Shown here piece by piece: positions 8,726 through 17,280 of a DNA stretch of 64,000 nt. The translations under genes and the position numbers were made by a program. This DNA comes from Limimaricola soesokkakensis. GTDB taxonomy: Bacteria; Pseudomonadota; Alphaproteobacteria; Rhodobacterales; Rhodobacteraceae. The DNA is taken from NCBI RefSeq assembly GCF_900172345.1, contig NZ_FWFY01000001.1, forward strand, positions 186,001 through 250,000, read 5' to 3'. Under the pieces are notes generated by a model, which did no database searches, had not been told where the DNA came from, and was given only the letters and a program-made list of their open reading frames with translations. Within the stretch, counting starts at the first letter, position 1; the number at the start of each line of letters is the position of its first letter.

Positions 8726-9103
8726 ATGCGATTCAATAATTTCATTGCGGCAACGGCCGTCGTCGCGGCGCTCGCCGTGCCTGCGGCTTCCGCCGACCAT
8801 GCCTCCCTGTCCGAAATATTCATGCAGTTTCCGCCGGCCGAGCGTCGCGCGATGCAGGAGGAACTGGCGCGCGCCGGGTTCTACGGCGGCAATCTGAACG
8901 CGAGTTGGGGCGCCGAATTCGCGGTCGGATTGTTCGGTGCCGCTGACTTCCTGTTCGCCACCACGCGCGGTCAGGTCAAACTGGACATGAGTTCGGCCGA
9001 GGGGATCGAGGATTTCATGAGGGACCTCGCCGACAGGGCCTATTCCGAGTGGCTCGAAGAGGTGGAGACGGGCAGCCGCGACGAGGTCGAGCCGGGGTTC
9101 TAG
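8726..9103 (+). CDS. Small exported protein with peptidoglycan-binding-like segment
   Basis: A 125-residue protein with a clear signal peptide (cleavage near ASADHA, residue about 24). The segment ERRAMQEELARAGFYGG followed by NASWG resembles the first helix and loop of PG_binding_1 domains (pattern: QxxLxxAGFYxGxxDGxWG), but the usual DG is NA here and only about one repeat is present. The rest is acidic and helical. It may bind cell wall or act in the periplasm; the family is not firmly recognised. It lies between purD (divergent) and xseA. Confidence 0.7.
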   Translation: MRFNNFIAATAVVAALAVPAASADHASLSEIFMQFPPAERRAMQEELARAGFYGGNLNASWGAEFAVGLFGAADFLFATTRGQVKLDMSSAEGIEDFMRDLADRAYSEWLEEVETGSRDEVEPGF

Positions 9104-9143
9104 CCCCGTTGCCCCGCGCGCCGCTCTGGTGCAGACAGAGCGC

Positions 9144-10688
9144 ATGGACCTGTTCGAAGACGACGCTCCCGAGGCGGGCGACAACGCGCATGAGTTCACC
9201 GTTTCCGAGATTTCGGGTGCGGTGAAGAAGACCATCGAGGGCGAGTTCGGCCATGTCCGGGTGCGCGGCGAGGTGGGCCGCGTCACCGTGGCGCGCACCG
9301 GCCACATGTATTTCGATCTGAAGGACGACCGCTCGGTTCTGGCCGCGGTCAGCTGGAAGGGGCAGGTCGCCAAGCTCAGCCATCGCCCCGAGGAGGGGAT
9401 GGAGGTCATCGCCACCGGCCGCATGACCACCTTCGGCCCGCAATCGCGCTACCAACTCAATGTCGAGGAGGTGGTCCCGGCGGGTGCCGGCGCGCTGATG
9501 GCGATGCTGGAAAAGCGACGTCAGGCGCTGGCCGCCGAGGGGCTGTTCGATGCCGCGCGCAAACGACCGCTGCCTTATCTGCCCGAGATCATCGGCGTCG
9601 TCACCTCGCCGACGGGGGCGGTGATCCGCGACATCCTGCATCGGCTGCGCGACCGGTTTCCGCGCAAGGTGCTGGTCTGGCCCGTGGCGGTGCAGGGGAA
9701 ATCCTCGGCCGCCGAGGTGGCCGCAGCGATCCGCGGCTTCAACGCCATGTCGCCGGGCGGCGCGTTGCCGCGCCCCGATCTTCTGATCGTGGCGCGTGGC
9801 GGCGGCTCGATCGAGGACCTGTGGGGCTTCAACGAGGAGATCGTGGTCCGTGCCGCGGCCGAAAGCGCGATCCCCCTGATCTCGGCGGTCGGCCACGAGA
9901 CCGACACCACGCTGATCGATCACGCCTCCGACCGTCGCGCGCCCACCCCCACGGCGGCAGCCGAGATCGCGGTGCCGGTGCGGGCCGAGTTGCAGGCGGT
10001 GCTGGCGCAGTTCGGCGCACGGCTGGGGCAATGCACGCATGCGGGCCTCGATCGGCGGGCAGAACGATTGCGCGACCTTTCACGCGCTCTGCCGCGCCCG
10101 GAGGCGCTTCTGATGGCACCGGCGCAGCGGCTCGACGCGCTCGAGACACGGCTGCCCGGGGCGCTGCGCGCCGCCATCGCGAAGAAACGGATCGAGCTGT
10201 CGGACCACCCGCTTCGCCCCGGCCTCGTCACCCGCGCCGTCGAACGCAGCCGCGACCGGCTGGAGGCGGCCGCGGGACGGCTGCCGGGCGCGCATCGTGC
10301 CGGGCTGGCGCAAAAGCGGCTGCGGCTCGAAGGGCTGCGGCTCAACCCGGCGGCGCTCGACGCGGCGCTCCGGCGAGAGCGGCGGGATTTCGAGCGTCTC
10401 GCGGCGCGTCTGCGGCCCGACCTCGTCACCACGCGCCTCGAGCGCCAGCGCGAGCGTCTCGCAGCGCTCGAGCGGCTGCGCGTCACGCTGGGCTACGAGG
10501 CGACGCTGGCACGTGGCTATGCGGTGGTGCGCGGCGACGGCCATGTAGTCACCAACCTGTCTGAGGCGCAGGCGGCTACGGCGCTGGAGATCGAGTTCCG
10601 TGATGGGCGGCTGCAGGTCGGGCAGGGGGCCAAGCCCAAGCGCGCCACTAAGCCCGTGACGCCACCCGAGCAGGGCACGCTGCTCTAA
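9144..10688 (+). CDS. xseA: Exodeoxyribonuclease VII large subunit
   Basis: A 514-residue XseA. It has the N-terminal OB-fold with FTVSEISGAVKKTIEGEF and VRGEVG, then the nuclease domain with GVVTSPTGAVIRDI, RGGGSIEDLWGFNEE and SAVGHETDTTLIDHASDRRAPTPTAA (only parts cited), then a long helical arm rich in R/E/L, and the terminal ARGYAVVR element. The enzyme degrades single-stranded DNA with the small subunit XseB. A GTG 15 bases upstream (9129) is an alternative start. The stop overlaps the convergent gene by 4 bases. xseB is not in this window. Confidence 0.95.
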   Translation: MDLFEDDAPEAGDNAHEFTVSEISGAVKKTIEGEFGHVRVRGEVGRVTVARTGHMYFDLKDDRSVLAAVSWKGQVAKLSHRPEEGMEVIATGRMTTFGPQSRYQLNVEEVVPAGAGALMAMLEKRRQALAAEGLFDAARKRPLPYLPEIIGVVTSPTGAVIRDILHRLRDRFPRKVLVWPVAVQGKSSAAEVAAAIRGFNAMSPGGALPRPDLLIVARGGGSIEDLWGFNEEIVVRAAAESAIPLISAVGHETDTTLIDHASDRRAPTPTAAAEIAVPVRAELQAVLAQFGARLGQCTHAGLDRRAERLRDLSRALPRPEALLMAPAQRLDALETRLPGALRAAIAKKRIELSDHPLRPGLVTRAVERSRDRLEAAAGRLPGAHRAGLAQKRLRLEGLRLNPAALDAALRRERRDFERLAARLRPDLVTTRLERQRERLAALERLRVTLGYEATLARGYAVVRGDGHVVTNLSEAQAATALEIEFRDGRLQVGQGAKPKRATKPVTPPEQGTLL

Positions 10689-11086
10689 ACGCCGACCTCC
10701 GGCTGGCACGATAGCGGCGTCTCGCTGTCCTGGGTCTCGTAGAGCTGCGGCATGTCCGGGTCGTTGATGAACTCGGCGCTGAGCCGTCCGTCCCGGTCGT
10801 AGAAGCGCCAGCATTCCGGGCCGGTGCCGTCCTCATAGGCAAAGCAGATCGCACCCGCATTGGGGTACCATTCCCCGTCGAGGCAGCGCCCGTCGAGGAA
10901 GGACCACGTCACCTGTCGGTCGGGCCCGTAGCGTTCCATGCCATAGGGAGCGCCGCCGCTCTGGTAGGTCAGGGTCCGGCCCTGCACCCGGGCGGCAAAC
11001 TCCTCGGGGCTCAGCGGCTCAGCCTCCTGCGCCTGCAAGGGCAGGGCGGCGAGGGTCATCAGGGCGATCAGGCGAAGCGACATCAT
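10685..11086 (-). CDS. Conserved exported hypothetical protein
   Basis: A 133-residue protein with an N-terminal signal peptide (MMSLRLIALMTLAALP, cleavage near QAQEA). The mature part has repeated aromatic/Gly turns (YGPDRQVTWSFLDGRC, GTGPECWRFYDRDG) and four cysteines, which suggests a small disulfide-bonded periplasmic beta domain. It is not assigned to a named family with confidence. Its end overlaps the end of xseA by 4 bases in convergent orientation. Confidence 0.75.
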   Translation of the reverse strand: MMSLRLIALMTLAALPLQAQEAEPLSPEEFAARVQGRTLTYQSGGAPYGMERYGPDRQVTWSFLDGRCLDGEWYPNAGAICFAYEDGTGPECWRFYDRDGRLSAEFINDPDMPQLYETQDSETPLSCQPEVGV

Positions 11087-11322
11087 GCGTTCAGGCTCTC
11101 ACCCCGCCGCCTGCACCGCCAGCCCTTTTGCAGAGGTTGCGCGCCATTCCGCCACGGGCGAATCCATCGCTGGCCATCTCTGCCCCGATTGGACAGCAGG
11201 GTCGCCGGGCGTTCTGCGCGCGCAGTGCAGTGACAAACGCACGGACATGCCTCCCTTTCCAAGATGATCCGCAATGGTTAGGTGGAGAAGGTATTCTCAA
11301 AGACAGCAGGACCGGGCCGCGC

Positions 11323-12585
11323 ATGTCGTTTTTCGGAAAACTCAAAGACCGGCTCTTCACCTCATCCTCCAAGCTGGATCGCGGGCTTGAGGAAATCGTC
11401 GGGGAGGGCGGTGAAGCCGTCGAGGCAACGCAGCCTGCCACGACCGATCACGCCGCGCCCCCGCCGGAACCTCAGCCCGAACCGGCCCCCGAGGCCGCGC
11501 CGCGCCCGGAACCCAGCGCCCCCGCCGGCCCGCGCCCGGCGACCCCGGATGCGGAACCGCCCGTCGCGCCGCCGGTGACGCCGGGCATGCCCGCCGCGCC
11601 GGTGACGCCACCCGCGCCGCCCGTGCGCGAGGAACCCGCACACGAAGCCGCGCCGCAGCCCGAGCCGGCTCCGGAACCGGCGGCGCAGAAGCCGGGTCTT
11701 CTGGGCCGTCTCTTCGGCAAGGGAGGGGAAGCCGCCGCGCCGCGGCGCGAGCTCGACGACGCGATGCTGGAGCGGCTCGAGGAACTGCTGATCCAATCCG
11801 ACATGGGCGTCGAGACGGCGCTGCGCGTCACCGCCAACATTGCCGAGGGCCGGATGGGCCGGAAACTCTCGGTGCCCGAGATCAAGGATCTGCTCGCGGG
11901 CGAGATCTCCCGCATCATGGAGTCGGTAGCCCGGCCGATGCCGCTCTACCCCAAGAAGCCGCAGGTGGTGCTGGTGGTCGGCGTCAACGGCTCGGGCAAG
12001 ACCACGACGATCGGCAAGCTGGCCAGCCAGTTCCGCGAGGCCGGGAAGTCCGTGGTGATTGCGGCCGGCGATACCTTCCGCGCCGCTGCCGTCGAGCAGC
12101 TTCAGATCTGGGGCGATCGTGCCGGCGTACCGGTGATGACGGCGCCGCAGGGGACCGACCCGGCGAGCCTTGCCTTCGATGCGATGACCAAGGCCCAGGC
12201 CGATGGTGCCGACCTGCTGCTGATTGATACTGCCGGACGGCTGCAGAACCGTCAGGACCTGATGGAAGAACTGTCGAAGATCGTGCGGGTGATCCGCAAG
12301 AAGGATCCCGACGCGCCGCACAACACGCTCCTCGTGCTCGATGCGACGACCGGGCAGAATGCGCTGAGCCAGGTCGAGATCTTCCGCAACATCGCGGATG
12401 TGTCCGGCCTCGTGATGACCAAGCTCGACGGCACGGCGCGCGGCGGCGTGCTTGTGGCGCTGGCGGACCGTTTCGGCCTACCGATCCATGCCATCGGCGT
12501 AGGCGAGCAGATCGATGATCTCGCGCCGTTCGACCCAGAGGAATTCGCGCGCGCCCTCACCGGCGCGGAGGGCGAACTGGCTTAG
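11323..12585 (+). CDS. ftsY: Signal recognition particle receptor FtsY
   Basis: A 420-residue SRP-family GTPase. After a short N-terminal FFGKLKDRL motif comes a long acidic Pro/Ala/Glu-rich A domain (residues about 35-125), then the NG domain: VNGSGKTTTIGKLA (P-loop), DTFRAAAVEQL, DTAGRLQNRQDLMEEL and TKLDGTARGG. It docks the SRP-ribosome complex at the inner membrane. The start was chosen at MSFFGKL because the longer upstream frame has no coding character. It ends with a 4-base overlap with the convergent MgtC-family gene. Confidence 0.96.
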   Translation: MSFFGKLKDRLFTSSSKLDRGLEEIVGEGGEAVEATQPATTDHAAPPPEPQPEPAPEAAPRPEPSAPAGPRPATPDAEPPVAPPVTPGMPAAPVTPPAPPVREEPAHEAAPQPEPAPEPAAQKPGLLGRLFGKGGEAAAPRRELDDAMLERLEELLIQSDMGVETALRVTANIAEGRMGRKLSVPEIKDLLAGEISRIMESVARPMPLYPKKPQVVLVVGVNGSGKTTTIGKLASQFREAGKSVVIAAGDTFRAAAVEQLQIWGDRAGVPVMTAPQGTDPASLAFDAMTKAQADGADLLLIDTAGRLQNRQDLMEELSKIVRVIRKKDPDAPHNTLLVLDATTGQNALSQVEIFRNIADVSGLVMTKLDGTARGGVLVALADRFGLPIHAIGVGEQIDDLAPFDPEEFARALTGAEGELA

Positions 12586-13067
12586 TCGTGCCAGCCGAGT
12601 AGCCGCTCGACCTCGCGCAGAAGCATTAGAACGATCACCACCATTACCGAGGCCATCGCGGCGAGCGGGATCTGGCCGGCACCGCAGCCCAGCCCCACCG
12701 CCCCCGCGAGCCATAGCGAGGCACCGGTGGTGATGTTGCGCACCTCGCCCTTGGCGGTGAAGATGATCCCGGCGGCGAGGAAGGCCACGCCGGAGGTCAC
12801 CGCTTCGATCAGGCGCAGGGGATCGATCCGCTTGTCGTCGGTGCCGCCGAAATCGAGCTGCGTGACCTCCTGCCCGAGCATCACGAACAGCGCGGCGGCC
12901 AACCCGACCAGGATATGGGTGCGCAGGCCGGCGGGTTTGCCGCGCCATTCGCGCTCGATCCCGATGATCCCGCTCAGGATGATCGCGGCCAGCAGGCGCA
13001 TCGCCGCCACCCAAGGGCCTGTTGCCCTGAACCCGGTGGCGAGATCGGTCTGCAGCGCCTCGAACAT
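12582..13067 (-). CDS. MgtC/SapB-family membrane protein
   Basis: A 161-residue protein with about four to five membrane segments. It carries the MgtC/SapB family signature: LLAAIILSGIIGIEREWRGKPAGLRTH, then LVGLAAALFV and AGIIFTAKG followed by TTGASLW (parts cited). The N-terminal domain of MgtC is linked to magnesium limitation and to control of ATP synthase in pathogens; short forms such as this lack the C-terminal ACT-like domain. Function in a free-living bacterium is unclear. Confidence 0.9.
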   Translation of the reverse strand: MFEALQTDLATGFRATGPWVAAMRLLAAIILSGIIGIEREWRGKPAGLRTHILVGLAAALFVMLGQEVTQLDFGGTDDKRIDPLRLIEAVTSGVAFLAAGIIFTAKGEVRNITTGASLWLAGAVGLGCGAGQIPLAAMASVMVVIVLMLLREVERLLGWHD

Positions 13068-13216
13068 GGATCGTAACCTCCTGCGTCAATCTGCAGGTAA
13101 ACCGGAAATCACCGGCACGTGTTCCCATGCGTCCGCTGCACTGGTCGAACCGCGCATGGATGCGTATGTACGGCACCGCAAGCGGCGCGGGGCATGCGCC
13201 GAACAGGGGGAACGAG

Positions 13217-13816
13217 ATGGCGCAACGCAAGATCAGCCCGTGGCTCAAGCAGGTTTTGGAGCTGGGCCCGACCCTGGCCTTCTTCCTCGTCTATCTGCGG
13301 ATCAAGGATGACAGCTTCCTGATCGCCGGTACTGAGTATTCGGGTTTCATCCTCGCGACGCTGATCTTCATTCCGATCCTGCTGGTCTCGATGGGGGCGC
13401 TCTGGGCGCTGACCGGCGCGCTGAGCCGGATGCAGGTCTTTACCGCCTTCATGGTGATCTTCTTCGGCGGGCTTACCGCCTGGTTCAACGATGAGCGTTT
13501 CTTCATGATGAAGACCACCATCGTCTACGGCCTCTTCGCGGCGATCCTCGCCACCGGATTGGCGTTGGGCCGCAGCTGGCTCGAATGGGTGATGGGCGAG
13601 GCGCTGCCGATGCGGCACGAGGGCTGGATGCTGCTGACACGGCGGCTCATCGCGATGTTCGCGGGACTCGCCGTGGCCAATGAGATCGTCTGGCGCACCC
13701 AGACCGAGGAACTCTGGGTCAAGATCGAGACCTTCGCCTTCCCGGCGGCGCTGTTCCTGTTCCTGTGGCTGCAGATCGCGTCGCTGCAGCGCTACATGAT
13801 CGAGCCCGAGAAGTAG
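13217..13816 (+). CDS. Inner membrane septation protein IspZ/YciB
   Basis: A 199-residue polytopic membrane protein of the IspZ/YciB family, with about five hydrophobic segments. Characteristic stretches are LELGPTLAFFLVY, the FGGLTAWFNDERFFMMK region, and LRRLIAM-like and NEIVWRTQTEELWVKI parts. The family influences septum formation and envelope integrity. The ATG has an AGGGGG site 5 bases upstream. It is a few kilobases from ftsY, as in many alphaproteobacteria. Confidence 0.93.
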   Translation: MAQRKISPWLKQVLELGPTLAFFLVYLRIKDDSFLIAGTEYSGFILATLIFIPILLVSMGALWALTGALSRMQVFTAFMVIFFGGLTAWFNDERFFMMKTTIVYGLFAAILATGLALGRSWLEWVMGEALPMRHEGWMLLTRRLIAMFAGLAVANEIVWRTQTEELWVKIETFAFPAALFLFLWLQIASLQRYMIEPEK

Positions 13817-13890
13817 CCGCGACCGCGGGTTTTGCGTATTTCGGGAACAAAGTTGCCGCCGGGTGCCGAGAGGGCCCGGCGGCATCGCGT

Positions 13891-14592
<702 letters not shown>

Positions 14593-14778
14593 GGGCGGTC
14601 CTCTGGCTGCGTTGCGCGAAGAGTTGCCGCATGGTGCAGCGGATGCAAGCAGGGCGGTGCGCTTGACCGTAGCGGGGCCGGGGGCTATCGCCACGTCAGA
14701 CAGCGGCGCCGGGCCGGGGCGCGGCCCCGCGCCGTGCCAGCCCCGCCGCCCGGAACAACTGGGCCCGGAGGCCATGAC

Positions 14779-15954
14779 ATGACCCAATATCGCAAGCGCA
14801 CCCGCGCCGTTCACACCGGCACCCGTCGCAGCCAGTACGGCGAGGTGAGCGAGGCGATCTACATGACGCAGGGCTTCGTCTACGACAGTGCCGAGGCCGC
14901 CGAGCAACGCTTCGTGAAGATCGAGGGCGACGAGTTCATCTACGCCCGATACGGCAACCCCACAGTGGCGATGTTCGAAGAGCGGCTCGCGAGCCTCGAA
15001 GGTGCCGAGGCGGGCTTTGCCTGTGCCTCCGGCATGGCGGCGGTGAACGGTGCGCTGACCTCGATGCTGCGCGCCGGCGACCACGTCGTGTCGAGCCGGG
15101 CGCTGTTCGGCTCGTGTCTCTATATCCTCGAGGAGATCCTGCCGCGCTACGGCGTCGAGGTGAGCTTCGTCGATGGCAAGAACATCGACGAGTGGAAGTC
15201 CGCGATCCGCGCCGACACCAAGGCGGTCTTCTTCGAAAGCGTCTCGAACCCGGCGCTCGAGGTGGTCGATATCGCCGCCGTGGCCGAGCTTACCCACGCG
15301 GTAGGGGCCAAGGTGATCTGCGACAACGTCTTCGCCACCCCGGTCTTCTCCGACGCGATCGCGCAGGGCGCCGACGTGGTCGTCTATTCCGCCACCAAGC
15401 ATATCGATGGGCAGGGAAGGGCGCTGGGCGGCGTAATCCTCGGCACCGAGGAGCACATCCGCGGCGTGGTCGAGCCCTACATGAAGCACACCGGCGGCTC
15501 GCTCTCACCATTCAGCGCCTGGTTGATGCTCAAGGGGCTCGAAACCATCGAACTCCGTGTCAAGGCTCAGGCCGAGAGCGCGATGCGAATTGCCGAAGCG
15601 CTGTCGCAAGAAAGCAAGCTGGCCAAGGTTCTCTATCCTGGGTTGCCAGCGCACCCGCAGCACGACCTCGCGATGCGGCAGATGGGCGCCGGGGGCACGG
15701 TGGTGGTGTTCGACGCGGGCAGCCGTGACGCCGCGTTCAAGATCTTGAACGCGCTCGACATCGTGATCATCTCTAATAACTTGGGCGATGCGAAGTCGAT
15801 CGCCACGCATCCCGCCTCGACGACGCATCAGCGGCTGCCGGAGGCCCAGAAGAGCGCGCTCGGCATCACGCCCGGGTTGATCCGGCTCTCGGTCGGACTC
15901 GAAGATGCCGAAGATCTGATCGCCGATTTGCGCCAGGCGATCGGAATGCTTTAA
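14779..15954 (+). CDS. metZ: O-succinylhomoserine sulfhydrylase
   Basis: A 391-residue PLP enzyme of the Cys/Met metabolism family. The PLP lysine is K207 in YSATKHIDGQG; RYGNPT, the CASGMAAV region and SNPALEVVDI are also family marks. GQGRALGG after the lysine favours O-succinylhomoserine sulfhydrylase (homocysteine from sulfide) over cystathionine synthase. The ATG at 14779 is 7 bases after a GGAGG site; an out-of-frame ATG lies five bases earlier. No SAM riboswitch pattern could be recognised in the leader. Confidence 0.93.
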   Translation: MTQYRKRTRAVHTGTRRSQYGEVSEAIYMTQGFVYDSAEAAEQRFVKIEGDEFIYARYGNPTVAMFEERLASLEGAEAGFACASGMAAVNGALTSMLRAGDHVVSSRALFGSCLYILEEILPRYGVEVSFVDGKNIDEWKSAIRADTKAVFFESVSNPALEVVDIAAVAELTHAVGAKVICDNVFATPVFSDAIAQGADVVVYSATKHIDGQGRALGGVILGTEEHIRGVVEPYMKHTGGSLSPFSAWLMLKGLETIELRVKAQAESAMRIAEALSQESKLAKVLYPGLPAHPQHDLAMRQMGAGGTVVVFDAGSRDAAFKILNALDIVIISNNLGDAKSIATHPASTTHQRLPEAQKSALGITPGLIRLSVGLEDAEDLIADLRQAIGML

Positions 15955-16014
15955 TTTTGTTCGAACCATGTCGAAAGAGGGTTGACGGAAAGGCCAAGCA
16001 ACCCCTCACTAACG

Positions 16015-16030
16015 GTATAGAAACCTATAC
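16015..16030. promoter_or_regulatory. Perfect dyad upstream of folE2, candidate operator
   Basis: GTATAG-AAAC-CTATAC is a perfect 6-bp inverted repeat with a 4-base spacer, ending 32 bases before the folE2 start. Its right arm overlaps TATACT, which resembles a -10 hexamer, so a repressor bound here could block transcription. FolE2 genes are often Zur-regulated, but this sequence is not a textbook Zur box. Confidence 0.45.
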
Positions 16031-16062
16031 TTAAGTGCCGCGCCGCCGGAGGAATTTGTATC

Positions 16063-17187
16063 GTGACCCAAGCCACACGTGATCTGCATCGCCCGGCGGC
16101 GCCCGCCAACCCCGACGCTCCCGGCCGTGACGACGCGGCGGCGGCATTGCGGTTGCTGCGCGTCTGGGCGGCTCAGGCCAGCCCCGAAGAGGTGGCGACG
16201 CTCGACCCGCTGGTCGGTCGTCTGCTGCCGGGCCAGGAACTGTCGAACTACCCGGCACTGGCCCGCGCCTATCCCGAGGATTTCGTCGTGGACGAAGCCT
16301 ACCGGGAGATGCTGCCCGACCTGCAGAACGGGCCTGCCAGCCTGATCCGAGGCGCTGCGCGGCCGATCCAGCATGTCGGCATCTCGAACTTCCGCTTGCC
16401 GATCAAGTTCCACACCCGTGATGGCGGCGACATCGCGCTCGAGGCCAGCGTCACCGGCACGGTGAGCCTCGAGGCCGAGAAAAAGGGCATCAACATGTCG
16501 CGCATCATGCGGTCCTTCTACCGCCATGCCGACAAGACCTTCTCCTTCGAGGTGATCGAGACGGCTTTGGCCGATTACATCGCTGATCTCAAGAGCTTCG
16601 ATGCGCGCATCCAGATGCGGGTGCGCTTCCCGATGCTGCGCCCGTCGCTGCGTTCGGGGCTTTCGGGCTACCAGTATTACGACCTGACGCTCGAGTTGAT
16701 CGAACAGGCCGGCGTGGCCAAGCGGATCGTGCATCTCGACTACGTCTATTCCTCGACCTGCCCCTGTTCGCTGGAGCTGTCGGAGCATGCCCGCCAGTTC
16801 CGCGGCCAGCTCGCGACGCCGCATTCGCAGCGCTCGGTCGCGCGGCTTTCGGTGGTGGTCAATCCGGGGCCGGTCCTGTGGTTCGAGGATCTGGTCGAGA
16901 TGGCCCGCGCCGCGGTGCCGACCGAGACACAGGTGATGGTCAAGCGGGAGGACGAGCAGGCCTTTGCCGAGCTCAACGCCGCCAACCCGATCTTCGTCGA
17001 GGACGCGGCCCGGCTCTTTGCCGAGCAACTCCTGGCCGATGAGCGCGTGGGCGATTTCCGGGTCATGGCGAGCCATCAGGAGAGCCTGCACAGCCATGAC
17101 GCGGTCAGCCTGCTGACCGAGGGGCCGACCTTCGCGCAGGAGAGCCTCGACCCGCAGCTCTTCGCCAGCCTGCTGCACGCGGGCTGA
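16063..17187 (+). CDS. folE2: GTP cyclohydrolase I, FolE2 type (GCYH-IB)
   Basis: A 374-residue protein. The family motifs are QHVGISNFRLPIKF, KGINMSRIMR, the metal-site SSTCPCSLELSEHARQF and the TPHSQRS segment. It converts GTP to dihydroneopterin triphosphate, the first step to folate. The FolE2 form can use metals other than zinc, and in many bacteria it replaces or backs up FolE when zinc is scarce. The start is a GTG preceded by a GGAGGAA site. The N-terminus before the core is about 65 residues longer than in short FolE2 proteins. folB and folP lie 12 kb away. Confidence 0.94.
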   Translation: MTQATRDLHRPAAPANPDAPGRDDAAAALRLLRVWAAQASPEEVATLDPLVGRLLPGQELSNYPALARAYPEDFVVDEAYREMLPDLQNGPASLIRGAARPIQHVGISNFRLPIKFHTRDGGDIALEASVTGTVSLEAEKKGINMSRIMRSFYRHADKTFSFEVIETALADYIADLKSFDARIQMRVRFPMLRPSLRSGLSGYQYYDLTLELIEQAGVAKRIVHLDYVYSSTCPCSLELSEHARQFRGQLATPHSQRSVARLSVVVNPGPVLWFEDLVEMARAAVPTETQVMVKREDEQAFAELNAANPIFVEDAARLFAEQLLADERVGDFRVMASHQESLHSHDAVSLLTEGPTFAQESLDPQLFASLLHAG

Positions 17188-17237
17188 TCCGGGCAGGGCA
17201 GGCGCGGCGCTCTTGCCACGCCTTCCGACGGTATTTT

Positions 17238-17261
17238 CCCTTCGCTTGACAGGGCGAAGGG
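17238..17261. promoter_or_regulatory. Perfect inverted repeat in the trkH leader
   Basis: CCCTTCGC and GCGAAGGG form an 8-bp perfect stem around the 8-base loop TTGACAGG, ending 19 bases before the trkH ATG. The loop holds a consensus -35-like TTGACA. There is no T-run after it, so it is more likely an operator or an RNA structure near the start codon than a terminator of folE2. Confidence 0.45.
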
Positions 17262-17280
17262 GCTAAGCCAACGCTCCGAC

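Noticed and set aside
14593-14778. Possible SAM riboswitch before metZ
   Set aside because: The leader is GC-rich and hairpin-prone, but I could not match the SAM-II or related consensus elements.
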